From an uncultured Eubacteriales bacterium (GTDB lineage Bacteria > Bacillota > Clostridia > Christensenellales > Aristaeellaceae), in assembly GCA_902793325.1 (NCBI GenBank), contig CADBCY010000022.1:1-55894 (forward strand): a stretch of 55,894 nucleotides of DNA, read 5' to 3'. The translations under genes were made by a program, and so were the position numbers. Of this stretch, positions 25,151-32,964 are shown piece by piece (within the stretch, counting starts at the first letter, position 1; every line of letters begins with the position of its first letter). Under the pieces are notes generated by a model. The model saw only the letters and a program-made list of their open reading frames with translations, was not told where the DNA came from and made no database searches.

Positions 25151-25160
25151 GCCGGCGGTC
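25136..25160. repeat. Inverted repeat enclosing the -35 box
   Basis: GACCGCCGG (25136-25144) and CCGGCGGTC (25152-25160) are perfect complements around a 7-base centre that contains most of the -35 box of the GGDEF promoter. It may be an operator or, in RNA, a weak terminator for the response-regulator gene at 25223. Confidence 0.6.
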
Positions 25161-25222
25161 GGTGAAATATTTCCACAATCAACAAAAGCGCACGGAATGC
25201 GCAGGATCGCGCCCGGGATGGC

Positions 25223-25978
25223 CTACAGCCGCCCCAGGCGCTCGCGGTATTCCCCGGGCGTGGCGCCGGCGAAGCGCTTGAAGCTCTTGGTGAAGTGGCC
25301 CACGTCCGCGTAGCCCACCTGCTCCGCCACGTCGTGGATGCGCAGCCGGGAATCCGACAGCAGCGCCTTGGCGCGCTCCGTGCGCATGCTGCCCAGCAGG
25401 TCGAAGAAGCTCTGGTTGGCGTGGCGGTTGATGAGCTTGGAGAGGTGCCACTGGCTGACGTACACGTGCGCCGCCACGTCCCCAAGGCTAAGGCGCTCGG
25501 TACAGTGCGCCTCCATGTATTCCAGCGCCTTGCGCACCACGAAGTTGCCCGCGCTGCCGCCGTTCTCCGCCTCCGGGTCCTCGGCCTCGCCCCGGGGGTT
25601 CAGCGCGTCCAGCCGCCCCGTCATGGTGCGGATCGCCTCGTACAGCTCGTCCAGCCGGCTCGGCTTCAGCAGGTACCGGCACACCCCCAGGTTCAGCGCC
25701 GTCTGGGCGTATTCAAAGTCCCGGAACGCCGTCAGCACCGCGATCTGCAGCCGGGGAAACTCGCTGCGCAGCGCCGCGATCATGCTCAGCCCGTCCATGT
25801 TGGGCATGCGGATGTCGGTCACCAGGATGTCCGGGCGCAGCACGCGCACCAGGCGCAGGCCCTCCTCCCCGTTGCCCGCCGTGCCGGCCACGGTACAGCC
25901 CATGTCGGCCCACGGCACCGTCCGCGACAGGCCGTTCAGGATAATCTGCTCGTCGTCCACCAGCACCACGCGATACAT
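25223..25978 (-). CDS. YesN-type response regulator (receiver + AraC domain), short form
   Basis: 251 aa. The receiver domain has VVLVDDEQ (acidic pair), acceptor Asp in LVTDIRMPNMDG and the lysine in YLLKPSRLDEL. The AraC-type DNA-binding domain occupies the last 100 residues (LSLGDVAAHVYVSQWHLSKL and IHDVAEQVGYADVGHFTKSF), joined by a short linker and lacking the long middle region of the regulator at 5796. ATG 25978 is chosen because GAGGAGG sits six bases before it. It is the last gene of a kinase, binding protein and regulator set and probably controls the disaccharide-use genes upstream on the same strand. Confidence 0.9.
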   Translation of the reverse strand: MYRVVLVDDEQIILNGLSRTVPWADMGCTVAGTAGNGEEGLRLVRVLRPDILVTDIRMPNMDGLSMIAALRSEFPRLQIAVLTAFRDFEYAQTALNLGVCRYLLKPSRLDELYEAIRTMTGRLDALNPRGEAEDPEAENGGSAGNFVVRKALEYMEAHCTERLSLGDVAAHVYVSQWHLSKLINRHANQSFFDLLGSMRTERAKALLSDSRLRIHDVAEQVGYADVGHFTKSFKRFAGATPGEYRERLGRL

Positions 25979-25998
25979 GGCCATCCTCCTCGCGTCGC

Positions 25999-27183
25999 TC
26001 AGTTCTCAAAGGGAGCGCGCGCCATCACCCTGCGCCAGCACTCCTCCGCCGTCATGCGGCCGTCGGCCACGGCGGGGACGCAGCCCAGCAGCCACTCCTC
26101 CCGCGCGTCCTTGTTCATGTCGTCCTGCATGGGCCCCAGCATGGCCGAGGCGCCGGACAGCATCGCCTCCACGGAGGCGGCGAGCGCGCCGGAGATCTGC
26201 TCCGTGCCCAGCCGCGCCACGTGCTCCGGCGCGGTGAGCCACGCCAGCAGCCCCACGGCGGCGTCCCGGCGCGTCGGATCGTCCCAGGCGCGGCGGGTCA
26301 GGTAGAAGCCCATGGACACCCCGCCGATCACCGCGCCGCCGCCGGAGGGCACCGGCAGCACCGCGGTGGTGTCCATGGCCGACTCCGGCAGCGTGTTGGC
26401 GAACCAGCTTCCGTCGAACTGCATGGCGGCCCGCTTGTCCCGGAACAGTTGGCTGGCGGCGTCCTCCGAGGTGTTCAGCACGTCTTCGGGGAACGCGCCC
26501 AGCTCGTACAGCCGCCGGATCCGCGCCATGCCGTCCAGCCAGCTCTGAGGCACGTCCTCGAACCGCGCGGGCCGGGCGGCGTATTCCTCCGGGGTGGCGC
26601 AGGACAGCACCGCGCACTCGGCCAGGTAGTGCGGGATGTCCGACAGCGACACCGCGATGGGCACGATGCCCGCCGCGCGGAAGCCCGCCACCGCTTCCTC
26701 CAGGTGCGCCCAGGTGTCGGGCAGGGGCAGCCGGTACCGCTCGAAGAGGTCGGTGTTCACGAACAGCCCTTCGTAATAGGGCCGCGCGGGGATGGCGTAG
26801 ATCTCCCCGTCCGGCTCCCGCAGCACCTCGCTCTCCGCCAGGCGCAGCTCGGGATAGGCGGCGTTGATCTCCGCGATGGGCACGGTCCTGCGCAGGATCG
26901 GCGCGGAATCGGCGCTGCAGGCAAAGAAGAACAGCACGTCCGGCTCGTTGCCCACGGCGAAATCGCTCAGCACCCGCGCCTTCCAGCTCTCGTCGCTGGT
27001 GGCCGAGGCGTCCTCCACGGTGTCGCCGGTCTGTTCCTCGTAGGCCTTCAACAGCTCCACGTAGGCGATGGCGGCGGCGTCCTCCCCCGCGAAACAACTG
27101 ACCGTGCGCAGCGTCACCCCCTCCGCCAGGGCGGAGGCGGACACCAGCAGCGCCAGCAGCCATGCGGCAATGCGCGTCCTCAC
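25999..27183 (-). CDS. Sugar-binding protein encoded inside a two-component operon (probable sensory component)
   Basis: 394 aa family 1 solute-binding protein. The signal peptide (MRTRIAAWLLALLVSASALA) has a signal peptidase I site and no cysteine, so it is not a lipoprotein. Typical family segments are LKAYEEQTGDTVE, VGNEPDVLFFFA, AIPARPYYEGLFVNTDLFE and AMQFDGSWFANTLP. No permease or ATPase gene adjoins it; it lies between the kinase and regulator genes, starting at GTG 27183, which overlaps the kinase stop (GTGA). GGGAGGG gives a good ribosome site. I infer that it captures sugar and presents it to the kinase, as in the XylFII-LytS-YesN xylose sensor of Clostridium beijerinckii. It could alternatively serve an importer elsewhere. 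Confidence 0.85.
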   Translation of the reverse strand: MRTRIAAWLLALLVSASALAEGVTLRTVSCFAGEDAAAIAYVELLKAYEEQTGDTVEDASATSDESWKARVLSDFAVGNEPDVLFFFACSADSAPILRRTVPIAEINAAYPELRLAESEVLREPDGEIYAIPARPYYEGLFVNTDLFERYRLPLPDTWAHLEEAVAGFRAAGIVPIAVSLSDIPHYLAECAVLSCATPEEYAARPARFEDVPQSWLDGMARIRRLYELGAFPEDVLNTSEDAASQLFRDKRAAMQFDGSWFANTLPESAMDTTAVLPVPSGGGAVIGGVSMGFYLTRRAWDDPTRRDAAVGLLAWLTAPEHVARLGTEQISGALAASVEAMLSGASAMLGPMQDDMNKDAREEWLLGCVPAVADGRMTAEECWRRVMARAPFEN

Positions 27184-28919
27184 GCCGGTTTCCCTCCCTT
27201 CGGCGCGTCCTCCCGCGGCAGCTCCAGCAGCACCCGCGTGCGGCCGGGGACGTCGGTATCCACGGAAATGCGCGCGCGGTCGCCGTAGATCAATTGCAGG
27301 CGCGTGCAGATGTTCGAAAGCCCCAGGTGCGTGCCCTCGAGGCTGTCGCCCCGCAGCGCCGCGTCGATGCGCCTTTGGTCCTCGGGCGACGCGGTGCGCC
27401 CGGTGTTCGACACCTCCAGCCGCAGGCAATCCCCCGCCCGTTCGCAGCGCAGCAGGATCTCCCCGCCGCCCGCCGGGGCGATGCCGTGCTCCACGGCGTT
27501 TTCGAGGATCGGCTGGAGGGTCAGCAGCGGCACGGTGGCCTCCAGCGCTTCCGGCGCCACGTCCAGCCGCGTGCGCAGCCGGTCGCCGAAGCGCAGCCCC
27601 ACGAAGTAGAAATAGGCCCGCGCCACGTCCAGCTCCTCCCGCAGCGACACCATGCGGCGGTTACCGCGGGACATGCCCGCGTTCAGCAGCACGCTCAGCG
27701 CCTCCACCATGGAGGACACCGTGTCCGTGCCCTCCATGCGCGCCTGCCAGTTGATGGTCTCCAGCGCGTTGTTGATGAAGTGGGGGTTGATGCGGCTCTG
27801 CATGGCCTGGATGCGGGCGTCGCGCAGGGCGATCTCCTCCTTGTAGTTCCGGTCGATCAGCTCCTGCAGCCGAAGGCTCATCGCCGAGAAGGCGCGGCCC
27901 AGTTGCCCCAGCTCGTCGTCGCCGCGCATGGGCACCGTCACGCCCAGCTCCCCGGCCTCGATCCTGCGGGAGGCCTCCGCCAGCATGGCGATGGGCCGGG
28001 TGATGCGCCGGTGCGCGTACCAGGCGATGACCGCCAGGATCGGCACGAGCAGCAGCACGAGCCCCGCCAGCAGCAGCCGGAAGTCGTCGATCTCCCCGTA
28101 CAGCCGCCTGCGGCCCAGCAGGAGCCCGGCCCGCAGCTCGTAGTCGCGGCTGCTGCCGGTGGCGGCCAGCGCGTAGCGCCCCCCGCCCGCCTTCTCGATG
28201 CGCCCGTCCGCGAAGGCATCCCAGGCGACCGCCTCCGGGCCCTCGCCGTTCGCGCCCGCGAGGTCGGCCACCTGCGCGCCGTCCAGCCGCAGCGCCAGCC
28301 GCGCGTCCCATTCCCGCGCCAGCGCGTCCAGCGGCGCGGCGAGCTTCTCCGCGTCGATGCCCAGCACCAGCATGCCGTAGGGCTTCATGCGCAGGCTCAC
28401 GAGGTTGCGCACCAGGTAGAGCCGGTCGTCCAGCCGCACGAAGCGGCTCCGGGTGTCGAGTTCGGCGCTCATCGCGCGCACGGCGTCGTGGGCGGACGCC
28501 TGGTAGGCCGCGGCGGCGGCGCTGCCCCCGCGGTTCGCCAGCAGCATGTCCGGGCGGTCGAGCGTGAAGCAGGCGGCGAACGTCAGCAGGCGCTCGCGGC
28601 TGTACTTGCGCTCGATGTAGTTGCGGGCCAGGCGCATGAATTCGCCGTCCGAGATCCTGCCGGTCTCGCGCTGGGCGGCGGCGTCGGTGAGCTCGCCGTC
28701 GTAGGTGGCGTCCCAGGCCAGCGAGATCAGCTTGTCCAGGTTCTCCTCCGCCAGCTTCATCGAGGACTCCATGCCCGCGACCAGGGCGGACTCCGTCTTG
28801 GCCTGCAAATCGCCCAGCACCGCGCCGCCCATGTAGAACCCCAGCGCCACCGCGGGTGCGAGGTAGCAGAGCAGCACAATGGCCATCAACTGGCCCCGGA
28901 TCTTCTTGAACAGCCGCAT
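27180..28919 (-). CDS. YesM-type sensor histidine kinase
   Basis: 579 aa, normal YesM length. N-terminal membrane helix (LMAIVLLCYLAPAVALGFYM), an extracellular region of about 250 residues, a second helix (LLLAGLVLLLVPILAVIAWY), a HAMP linker (RITRPIAMLAEASRRIEAGE), then the His_kinase domain with SRINPHFINNALETI and a GHKL ATPase (PILENAVEHGIAPAGGG, GTHLGLSNICTRL). Phe-Ile replaces the common Phe-Leu in the NPHF motif; the histidine is present. ATG 28919 is chosen over GTG 28925 because CGGAGG sits directly before the GTG and six bases before the ATG. It should phosphorylate the regulator encoded at 25223, perhaps through the binding protein encoded between them. Confidence 0.9.
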   Translation of the reverse strand: MRLFKKIRGQLMAIVLLCYLAPAVALGFYMGGAVLGDLQAKTESALVAGMESSMKLAEENLDKLISLAWDATYDGELTDAAAQRETGRISDGEFMRLARNYIERKYSRERLLTFAACFTLDRPDMLLANRGGSAAAAAYQASAHDAVRAMSAELDTRSRFVRLDDRLYLVRNLVSLRMKPYGMLVLGIDAEKLAAPLDALAREWDARLALRLDGAQVADLAGANGEGPEAVAWDAFADGRIEKAGGGRYALAATGSSRDYELRAGLLLGRRRLYGEIDDFRLLLAGLVLLLVPILAVIAWYAHRRITRPIAMLAEASRRIEAGELGVTVPMRGDDELGQLGRAFSAMSLRLQELIDRNYKEEIALRDARIQAMQSRINPHFINNALETINWQARMEGTDTVSSMVEALSVLLNAGMSRGNRRMVSLREELDVARAYFYFVGLRFGDRLRTRLDVAPEALEATVPLLTLQPILENAVEHGIAPAGGGEILLRCERAGDCLRLEVSNTGRTASPEDQRRIDAALRGDSLEGTHLGLSNICTRLQLIYGDRARISVDTDVPGRTRVLLELPREDAPKGGKPA

Positions 28920-28944
28920 GCGCACCCTCCGTCAGGTTCCTGGG

Positions 28945-30375
28945 TTACCGGTCGTCCTCTCCTTCGAGGGGCAGGCCGAGGAAGGAAGCCATCGTGCCGA
29001 CCAGCGCGCGGGCGTGGGCCATGGTGTCGCGCTCGGCGAAGATGCGCACCCTGGGCTCGGTGCCGCTGAAGCGCACGATGATCCAGCCCTCGTCGAAGTA
29101 CACCTTGCAGCCGTCCTCGTAGCTGACGCGCCGCACGGGCAGGCCGAAGTCCGGCAGCTCCCGCTTCTCGAACACGCGCTCGCGGATCTCCGCCTTGCGG
29201 GCCTCGGTCAGCGCCCAGTCGTACTCCGCGGCGTGGAGCTCGCCGAACTCGTCGTACAGGTCGCGCACCAGCCGGGACATGCGCTTTCCGGTCACCGACA
29301 GCATCTCCACCAGCAGCGCCGCGGCGTAGAGGCCGTCCTTGCCGTAGATGTGCCCCCGCACCGTGAGGCCGCCGGAGGACTCGCCGCCGATCAGCGCGTC
29401 GTGGGCCTGCATGGCCGAGGAGATGTGCTTGAAGCCCACCGGCACCTCCACGCACTCCTCGCCGAACTTCGCCGCCACGCGGTCCAGCAGGTGGGTGGTG
29501 GCCACGTTGCGCACCGCGGCGCCCTTCCAGCCCTTGTACTTGAGCAGGTAGTGGTACAGCAGCACCAGCACCTCGTTCGCGCCCACGTAGCGGCCGTTTT
29601 CGTCGATCACGCCCAGGCGGTCGGCGTCGCCGTCGGTGGCAATGCCCAAATCCGCGTTGTGCTCCAGCACCTGCCGCTGCAGGTCCGCCAGCGTCTCCGG
29701 CGTGGGCGCGGGCAGGTGGCGGCCGAAGAAGGCGTCGTGGCGGTCGTTGATTACGTCCACGTCGCAGCGCGCGCTGTACAGTATGGTCATCAGGCCGGTG
29801 AGGCTGACGCCGTACATGGGGTCGAGCACGATCCTCGGGCGGCGGCGGCGGATGGCCTGGGTGTCGACGCGCTCCAGTATGGAATCCAGGTACTCGTCCC
29901 TGGGGTCCACGAAGCGGATGTCGCCCCGCGCGCGCGCCGTTTCGAAGTCCACGGTGCGGATCTCGTCCTCCGCCAGGGCGTTGGCCTCGGCCTGTATGGC
30001 GTCGGTGACCTCCGGCGCGGCATCCCGCCCGCCCCCGGTGAACAGCTTGATGCCGTTGTACAGGGCCGGGTTGTGGCTGGCCGTCACCGCCGCGCCGTAG
30101 GGCAGGTTCCACGCCTTGACGGTGAACATGATCTGGGGCGTGGGCGCGGAGAGGTTGATGAAGTCCACGCGGATCCCCTCCGCCGCGACGGCCTCGGAGA
30201 ACCAGATGGCCGCCTCGCGGCTCAGGAAGCGCCGGTCGTAGCCGATGCAAATCTCCGGCCGCGCGCCCTCCCGGCGCATGCGCCGCCCCAGCGCCGCGGC
30301 CACCCGCTGGATGTTCGCGCGGGTGAAGCCGTCGCCGATGACGGCGCGCCACCCGCCGGTGCCGAATTTGATCAT
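28945..30375 (-). CDS. Phosphoglucomutase / phosphomannomutase family enzyme
   Basis: 476 aa alpha-D-phosphohexomutase. The active serine is in TASHNPALYNGIK, the magnesium loop is ATDGDADRLG, the sugar-binding loop is GGESSGG and the phosphate loop is VRFSGTEPRVRIF. It interconverts hexose 1- and 6-phosphates. Placed directly after a GH94 phosphorylase gene, it probably converts the sugar 1-phosphate released by phosphorolysis. If that enzyme cuts diacetylchitobiose, the substrate would be GlcNAc 1-phosphate. ATG 30375 (MIKFGTGGWRA) fits the family N-terminus and has GGAGG five bases before it. An ATG at 30393 overlaps the upstream stop (ATGA) and is an alternative. Confidence 0.9.
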   Translation of the reverse strand: MIKFGTGGWRAVIGDGFTRANIQRVAAALGRRMRREGARPEICIGYDRRFLSREAAIWFSEAVAAEGIRVDFINLSAPTPQIMFTVKAWNLPYGAAVTASHNPALYNGIKLFTGGGRDAAPEVTDAIQAEANALAEDEIRTVDFETARARGDIRFVDPRDEYLDSILERVDTQAIRRRRPRIVLDPMYGVSLTGLMTILYSARCDVDVINDRHDAFFGRHLPAPTPETLADLQRQVLEHNADLGIATDGDADRLGVIDENGRYVGANEVLVLLYHYLLKYKGWKGAAVRNVATTHLLDRVAAKFGEECVEVPVGFKHISSAMQAHDALIGGESSGGLTVRGHIYGKDGLYAAALLVEMLSVTGKRMSRLVRDLYDEFGELHAAEYDWALTEARKAEIRERVFEKRELPDFGLPVRRVSYEDGCKVYFDEGWIIVRFSGTEPRVRIFAERDTMAHARALVGTMASFLGLPLEGEDDR

Positions 30376-30389
30376 ACGTACCTCCATGC

Positions 30390-32795
30390 TCATTCCGTCC
30401 TGTCGCCCATGACGACGCGCACCTCGTGCCTGCCCGCCCCGAAGGCGGGGATGCGGTCCGCGGGGCGGCCGTCCACTTCGATGCCGCGCACGCCCTTCTC
30501 CACGCGCCGCGGGTTTTCCACGCGGATGCGGTACTCCGCGCCGCGCCAGCGCCGGGTGAGCTCGAAGCCCGCCCAGTCGGGGGGGATGCACGGGTCCACG
30601 GTCAGCGCGTCGAACTCCGGCCGCACGCCGAGCATGTACCGGGTGGCGGCGTAGTAGGCCCAGCCCGCCGAGCCGGTCATGAACGGGTGCCTGGCCCGAC
30701 CGTGCTCCGCGTGGTCCCGGCCCATGATGAACTGGCAGTAGGTGTAGGGTTCCGCCAGGCGGATCTCCAGGATGTCGTTCTGGTTCTCCGGCAGCAGCGC
30801 GTCGTAGAACTTCATCGCCCGCGCGCCGCGCCCCAGCCGGCACTCCGCCACCCAGGCCCAGGGGTTGGGGTGGCTGAACACCGAGCCGTTCTCCTTGACG
30901 CCCGGGTACACGCGGGTGACGAAGCCGACGGCGTCGTCCCGCCGGGTGAAGGCCGGGGCGTTCAGCATGAGCCCGTAGGGCGTGAACAGCCAGGCGTCCA
31001 CGGAGTCCATGGCCCGCCGGCCGCGCTCCCCCGTCTCCGCGCCCGAGGCCACCGCCCAGGCGTTGCTCTCCAGGTGCACCTTGCCCTCGCGGGCCGCGTG
31101 ACTGCCGACGGGCCGCCCGTCCGCGGTGAAGCCCCGCAGGAACCAGTCGCCGTCCCACAGGCACGTCCGGCAGGCGTCCAGCATCGCCGCCAGCTTCGGT
31201 TCGTAGGCGGCGACGTCCGCCGCGCGGCCGAGGAAGCGGGCCGCGTCCAGGAAGTGCCGCGTCGCCCAGACGAGCAGGTAGGCCACCATGGCGCTCTCGC
31301 CGCCGCCCAGGTTCAGGCAGTCGTTCCAGTCCGCGCGCAGGCCCTTCGTGATGCCGTGGCTGCCGGTCTGGGCGAAGGAGAAGTCCAGGATGCGCTTCAT
31401 GTGGTCCCACACGCGGTCCTCCCCGCCGTCGGCGTAGGGCACGATGCGGTCGAAGAGGGCCATGTCGCCGGTCTCCCGCGCGTACTCCACGATGGCGGGA
31501 ATCAGCCAGAGCGCGTCGTCGGCGCAGGCGTCCTCGATGCCGTGCACGCGCCGGTTGTCCGCTGCCTTCGGCACCACCGTGGGCGACCAGTCCTCCTCCC
31601 GCGCATTGCCCTCGAACCACGACGGGTCGAACAGGTGCAGCCCGTAGCCCGCGGAGGTCAGGCCGTTCAGCAGTTGCAGGATGCGCCTGAGACACATGTC
31701 CGGCTCCGCGTGGGGGATGCACATGGCGTCCTGGGCGGTGTCCCGGAAGCCGAGCCCCGTGCGCCCGCCGACCTCGATGAAGGACGAGAACCGGGAGAAC
31801 AGCACGTTGATCTCGCTCTGGTACAGGTTCCACACGTTCAGGCTGCGGTTCATGTTGGGGTGGGGCGTGTTCACCTGCAGCGCGCCGAGCTTGCCGTCCC
31901 AGAAGCGGCGCAGCTCCGCGAAGGCGCGGTCGGCGCCCTCGAAGTCGTAGCGCGCCCGCGCCCTGCGCGCCGCGTCGCCCCGGCCCGTGCCCAGGTAGAA
32001 CAGCACCCGCGCCTCCTCGCCGGGGGCCAGCGTCAGCCGCTTCATCAGCGCGCCGACCGGGTTGCCGCCGTTCCCGCAGCGACCGCCGAACGCGCCGCGC
32101 TCCACGGCGATTGGGTTGCGCTCGGTGCGGTAGGCCCCGAGGAAGGCGTCCCTGCGGCCCTCGTAGCCGTCCGGCTCGAAGGAGGCCGCCAGGAACTGGA
32201 AGCTGTCCTCCTCGTAGTGCAGCTCGCAGACCGCCGCGCCGTCCTCCAGAAACGAGCCCGCGCAGTACAGGCTCATCTGGAAGTTCTGGTTGTCAATGTC
32301 CACGCTGTGGAAGGAAAACTCCACGTAGCCCGCCACGCTGATGTGCCGCGGCCGGTCCGAGTCGTTGCGCAGGCGCACGTCGAAGATCTCCACCGGGTCC
32401 GCGTCCCCGTCCTCGCGGGGGATGAACAGCGTCTGGCTGGCGGAGATGCCCGCATACGCGCACTCGTACACCGAGTAGCCCAGCCCGTGGCGGCAGGCGT
32501 AGCTGGCCCGGTCCAGGTCCAGGCCCACGGGCTGCCAGCTCACGGACCAGTATTCCCCCGCGTCGTCGTCCCTGAGGTACACGTAGTGGCCGGGCCAGTC
32601 CATGGGCACGCCGTTCGGCCGGAAGCGGGTGATGCGGTGGAACTGGGGGGAATCCAGCCAGCAGTAGCCGCCGGCGTTGTGGGAGACGACCGCGCCCATC
32701 CGCTGGGTGCCCAGGTAGTTGGTCATGGAGAAGGGGACGTCCACGCGGTCGATCACGTACTCCCGCGCGGCGTCGTCAAAGGTTCCGTATCGCAT
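30390..32795 (-). CDS. GH94 disaccharide phosphorylase, diacetylchitobiose phosphorylase-like
   Basis: 801 aa, the length known for N,N'-diacetylchitobiose phosphorylase. GH94 enzymes split a beta-linked disaccharide with phosphate to give a sugar 1-phosphate and a free sugar, saving ATP. The catalytic aspartate lies in GLRADWNDCLNLGGGES. From memory, stretches such as FIEVGGRTGLGFRDTAQDA, DNQNFQMSLYCAG and FSHPNPWAWVAECRLGRG resemble Vibrio ChbP more than Clostridium cellobiose phosphorylase. An alignment is needed to settle chitobiose against cellobiose. ATG 32795 has GGGAGG eight bases before it. It has its own promoter, after the terminator of the binding-protein gene. No signal peptide, so it acts in the cytoplasm. 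Confidence 0.88.
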   Translation of the reverse strand: MRYGTFDDAAREYVIDRVDVPFSMTNYLGTQRMGAVVSHNAGGYCWLDSPQFHRITRFRPNGVPMDWPGHYVYLRDDDAGEYWSVSWQPVGLDLDRASYACRHGLGYSVYECAYAGISASQTLFIPREDGDADPVEIFDVRLRNDSDRPRHISVAGYVEFSFHSVDIDNQNFQMSLYCAGSFLEDGAAVCELHYEEDSFQFLAASFEPDGYEGRRDAFLGAYRTERNPIAVERGAFGGRCGNGGNPVGALMKRLTLAPGEEARVLFYLGTGRGDAARRARARYDFEGADRAFAELRRFWDGKLGALQVNTPHPNMNRSLNVWNLYQSEINVLFSRFSSFIEVGGRTGLGFRDTAQDAMCIPHAEPDMCLRRILQLLNGLTSAGYGLHLFDPSWFEGNAREEDWSPTVVPKAADNRRVHGIEDACADDALWLIPAIVEYARETGDMALFDRIVPYADGGEDRVWDHMKRILDFSFAQTGSHGITKGLRADWNDCLNLGGGESAMVAYLLVWATRHFLDAARFLGRAADVAAYEPKLAAMLDACRTCLWDGDWFLRGFTADGRPVGSHAAREGKVHLESNAWAVASGAETGERGRRAMDSVDAWLFTPYGLMLNAPAFTRRDDAVGFVTRVYPGVKENGSVFSHPNPWAWVAECRLGRGARAMKFYDALLPENQNDILEIRLAEPYTYCQFIMGRDHAEHGRARHPFMTGSAGWAYYAATRYMLGVRPEFDALTVDPCIPPDWAGFELTRRWRGAEYRIRVENPRRVEKGVRGIEVDGRPADRIPAFGAGRHEVRVVMGDRTE

Positions 32796-32829
32796 GTCTG
32801 CCGCCTCCCGATGCATGGCTGTCAGCTCT

Positions 32830-32858
32830 ATTGTACTGTAGTTTCATTGTATCCGCAA
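32830..32858 (-). promoter_or_regulatory. Promoter of the GH94 / mutase / sensor unit, with shared 10-mer
   Basis: On the minus strand: TTGCGG (32853-32858), 17-base spacer, TACAAT (32830-32835). The 10-mer TTGTATCCGC (plus strand, 32847-32856) overlaps the -35 box and occurs again upstream of the importer genes at 36506-36515, making it a candidate regulator site. Confidence 0.65.
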
Positions 32859-32908
32859 GGGCGAAAAATGGCAATGGCTGCGGGTGTCGTTCGTTGTGCC
32901 GCGTTGGC

Positions 32909-32941
32909 GAAAACCGACCCCGGGCATCCGCCCGGGGTCGG
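32909..32941 (-). terminator. Terminator after the importer binding-protein gene
   Basis: Minus-strand hairpin with arms GACCCCGGGC and GCCCGGGGTC around GGAT, followed by GGTTTTC, 24 bases after the stop. Confidence 0.8.
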
Positions 32942-32964
32942 GGGGTCGGCGGCGGACGCCGGGT

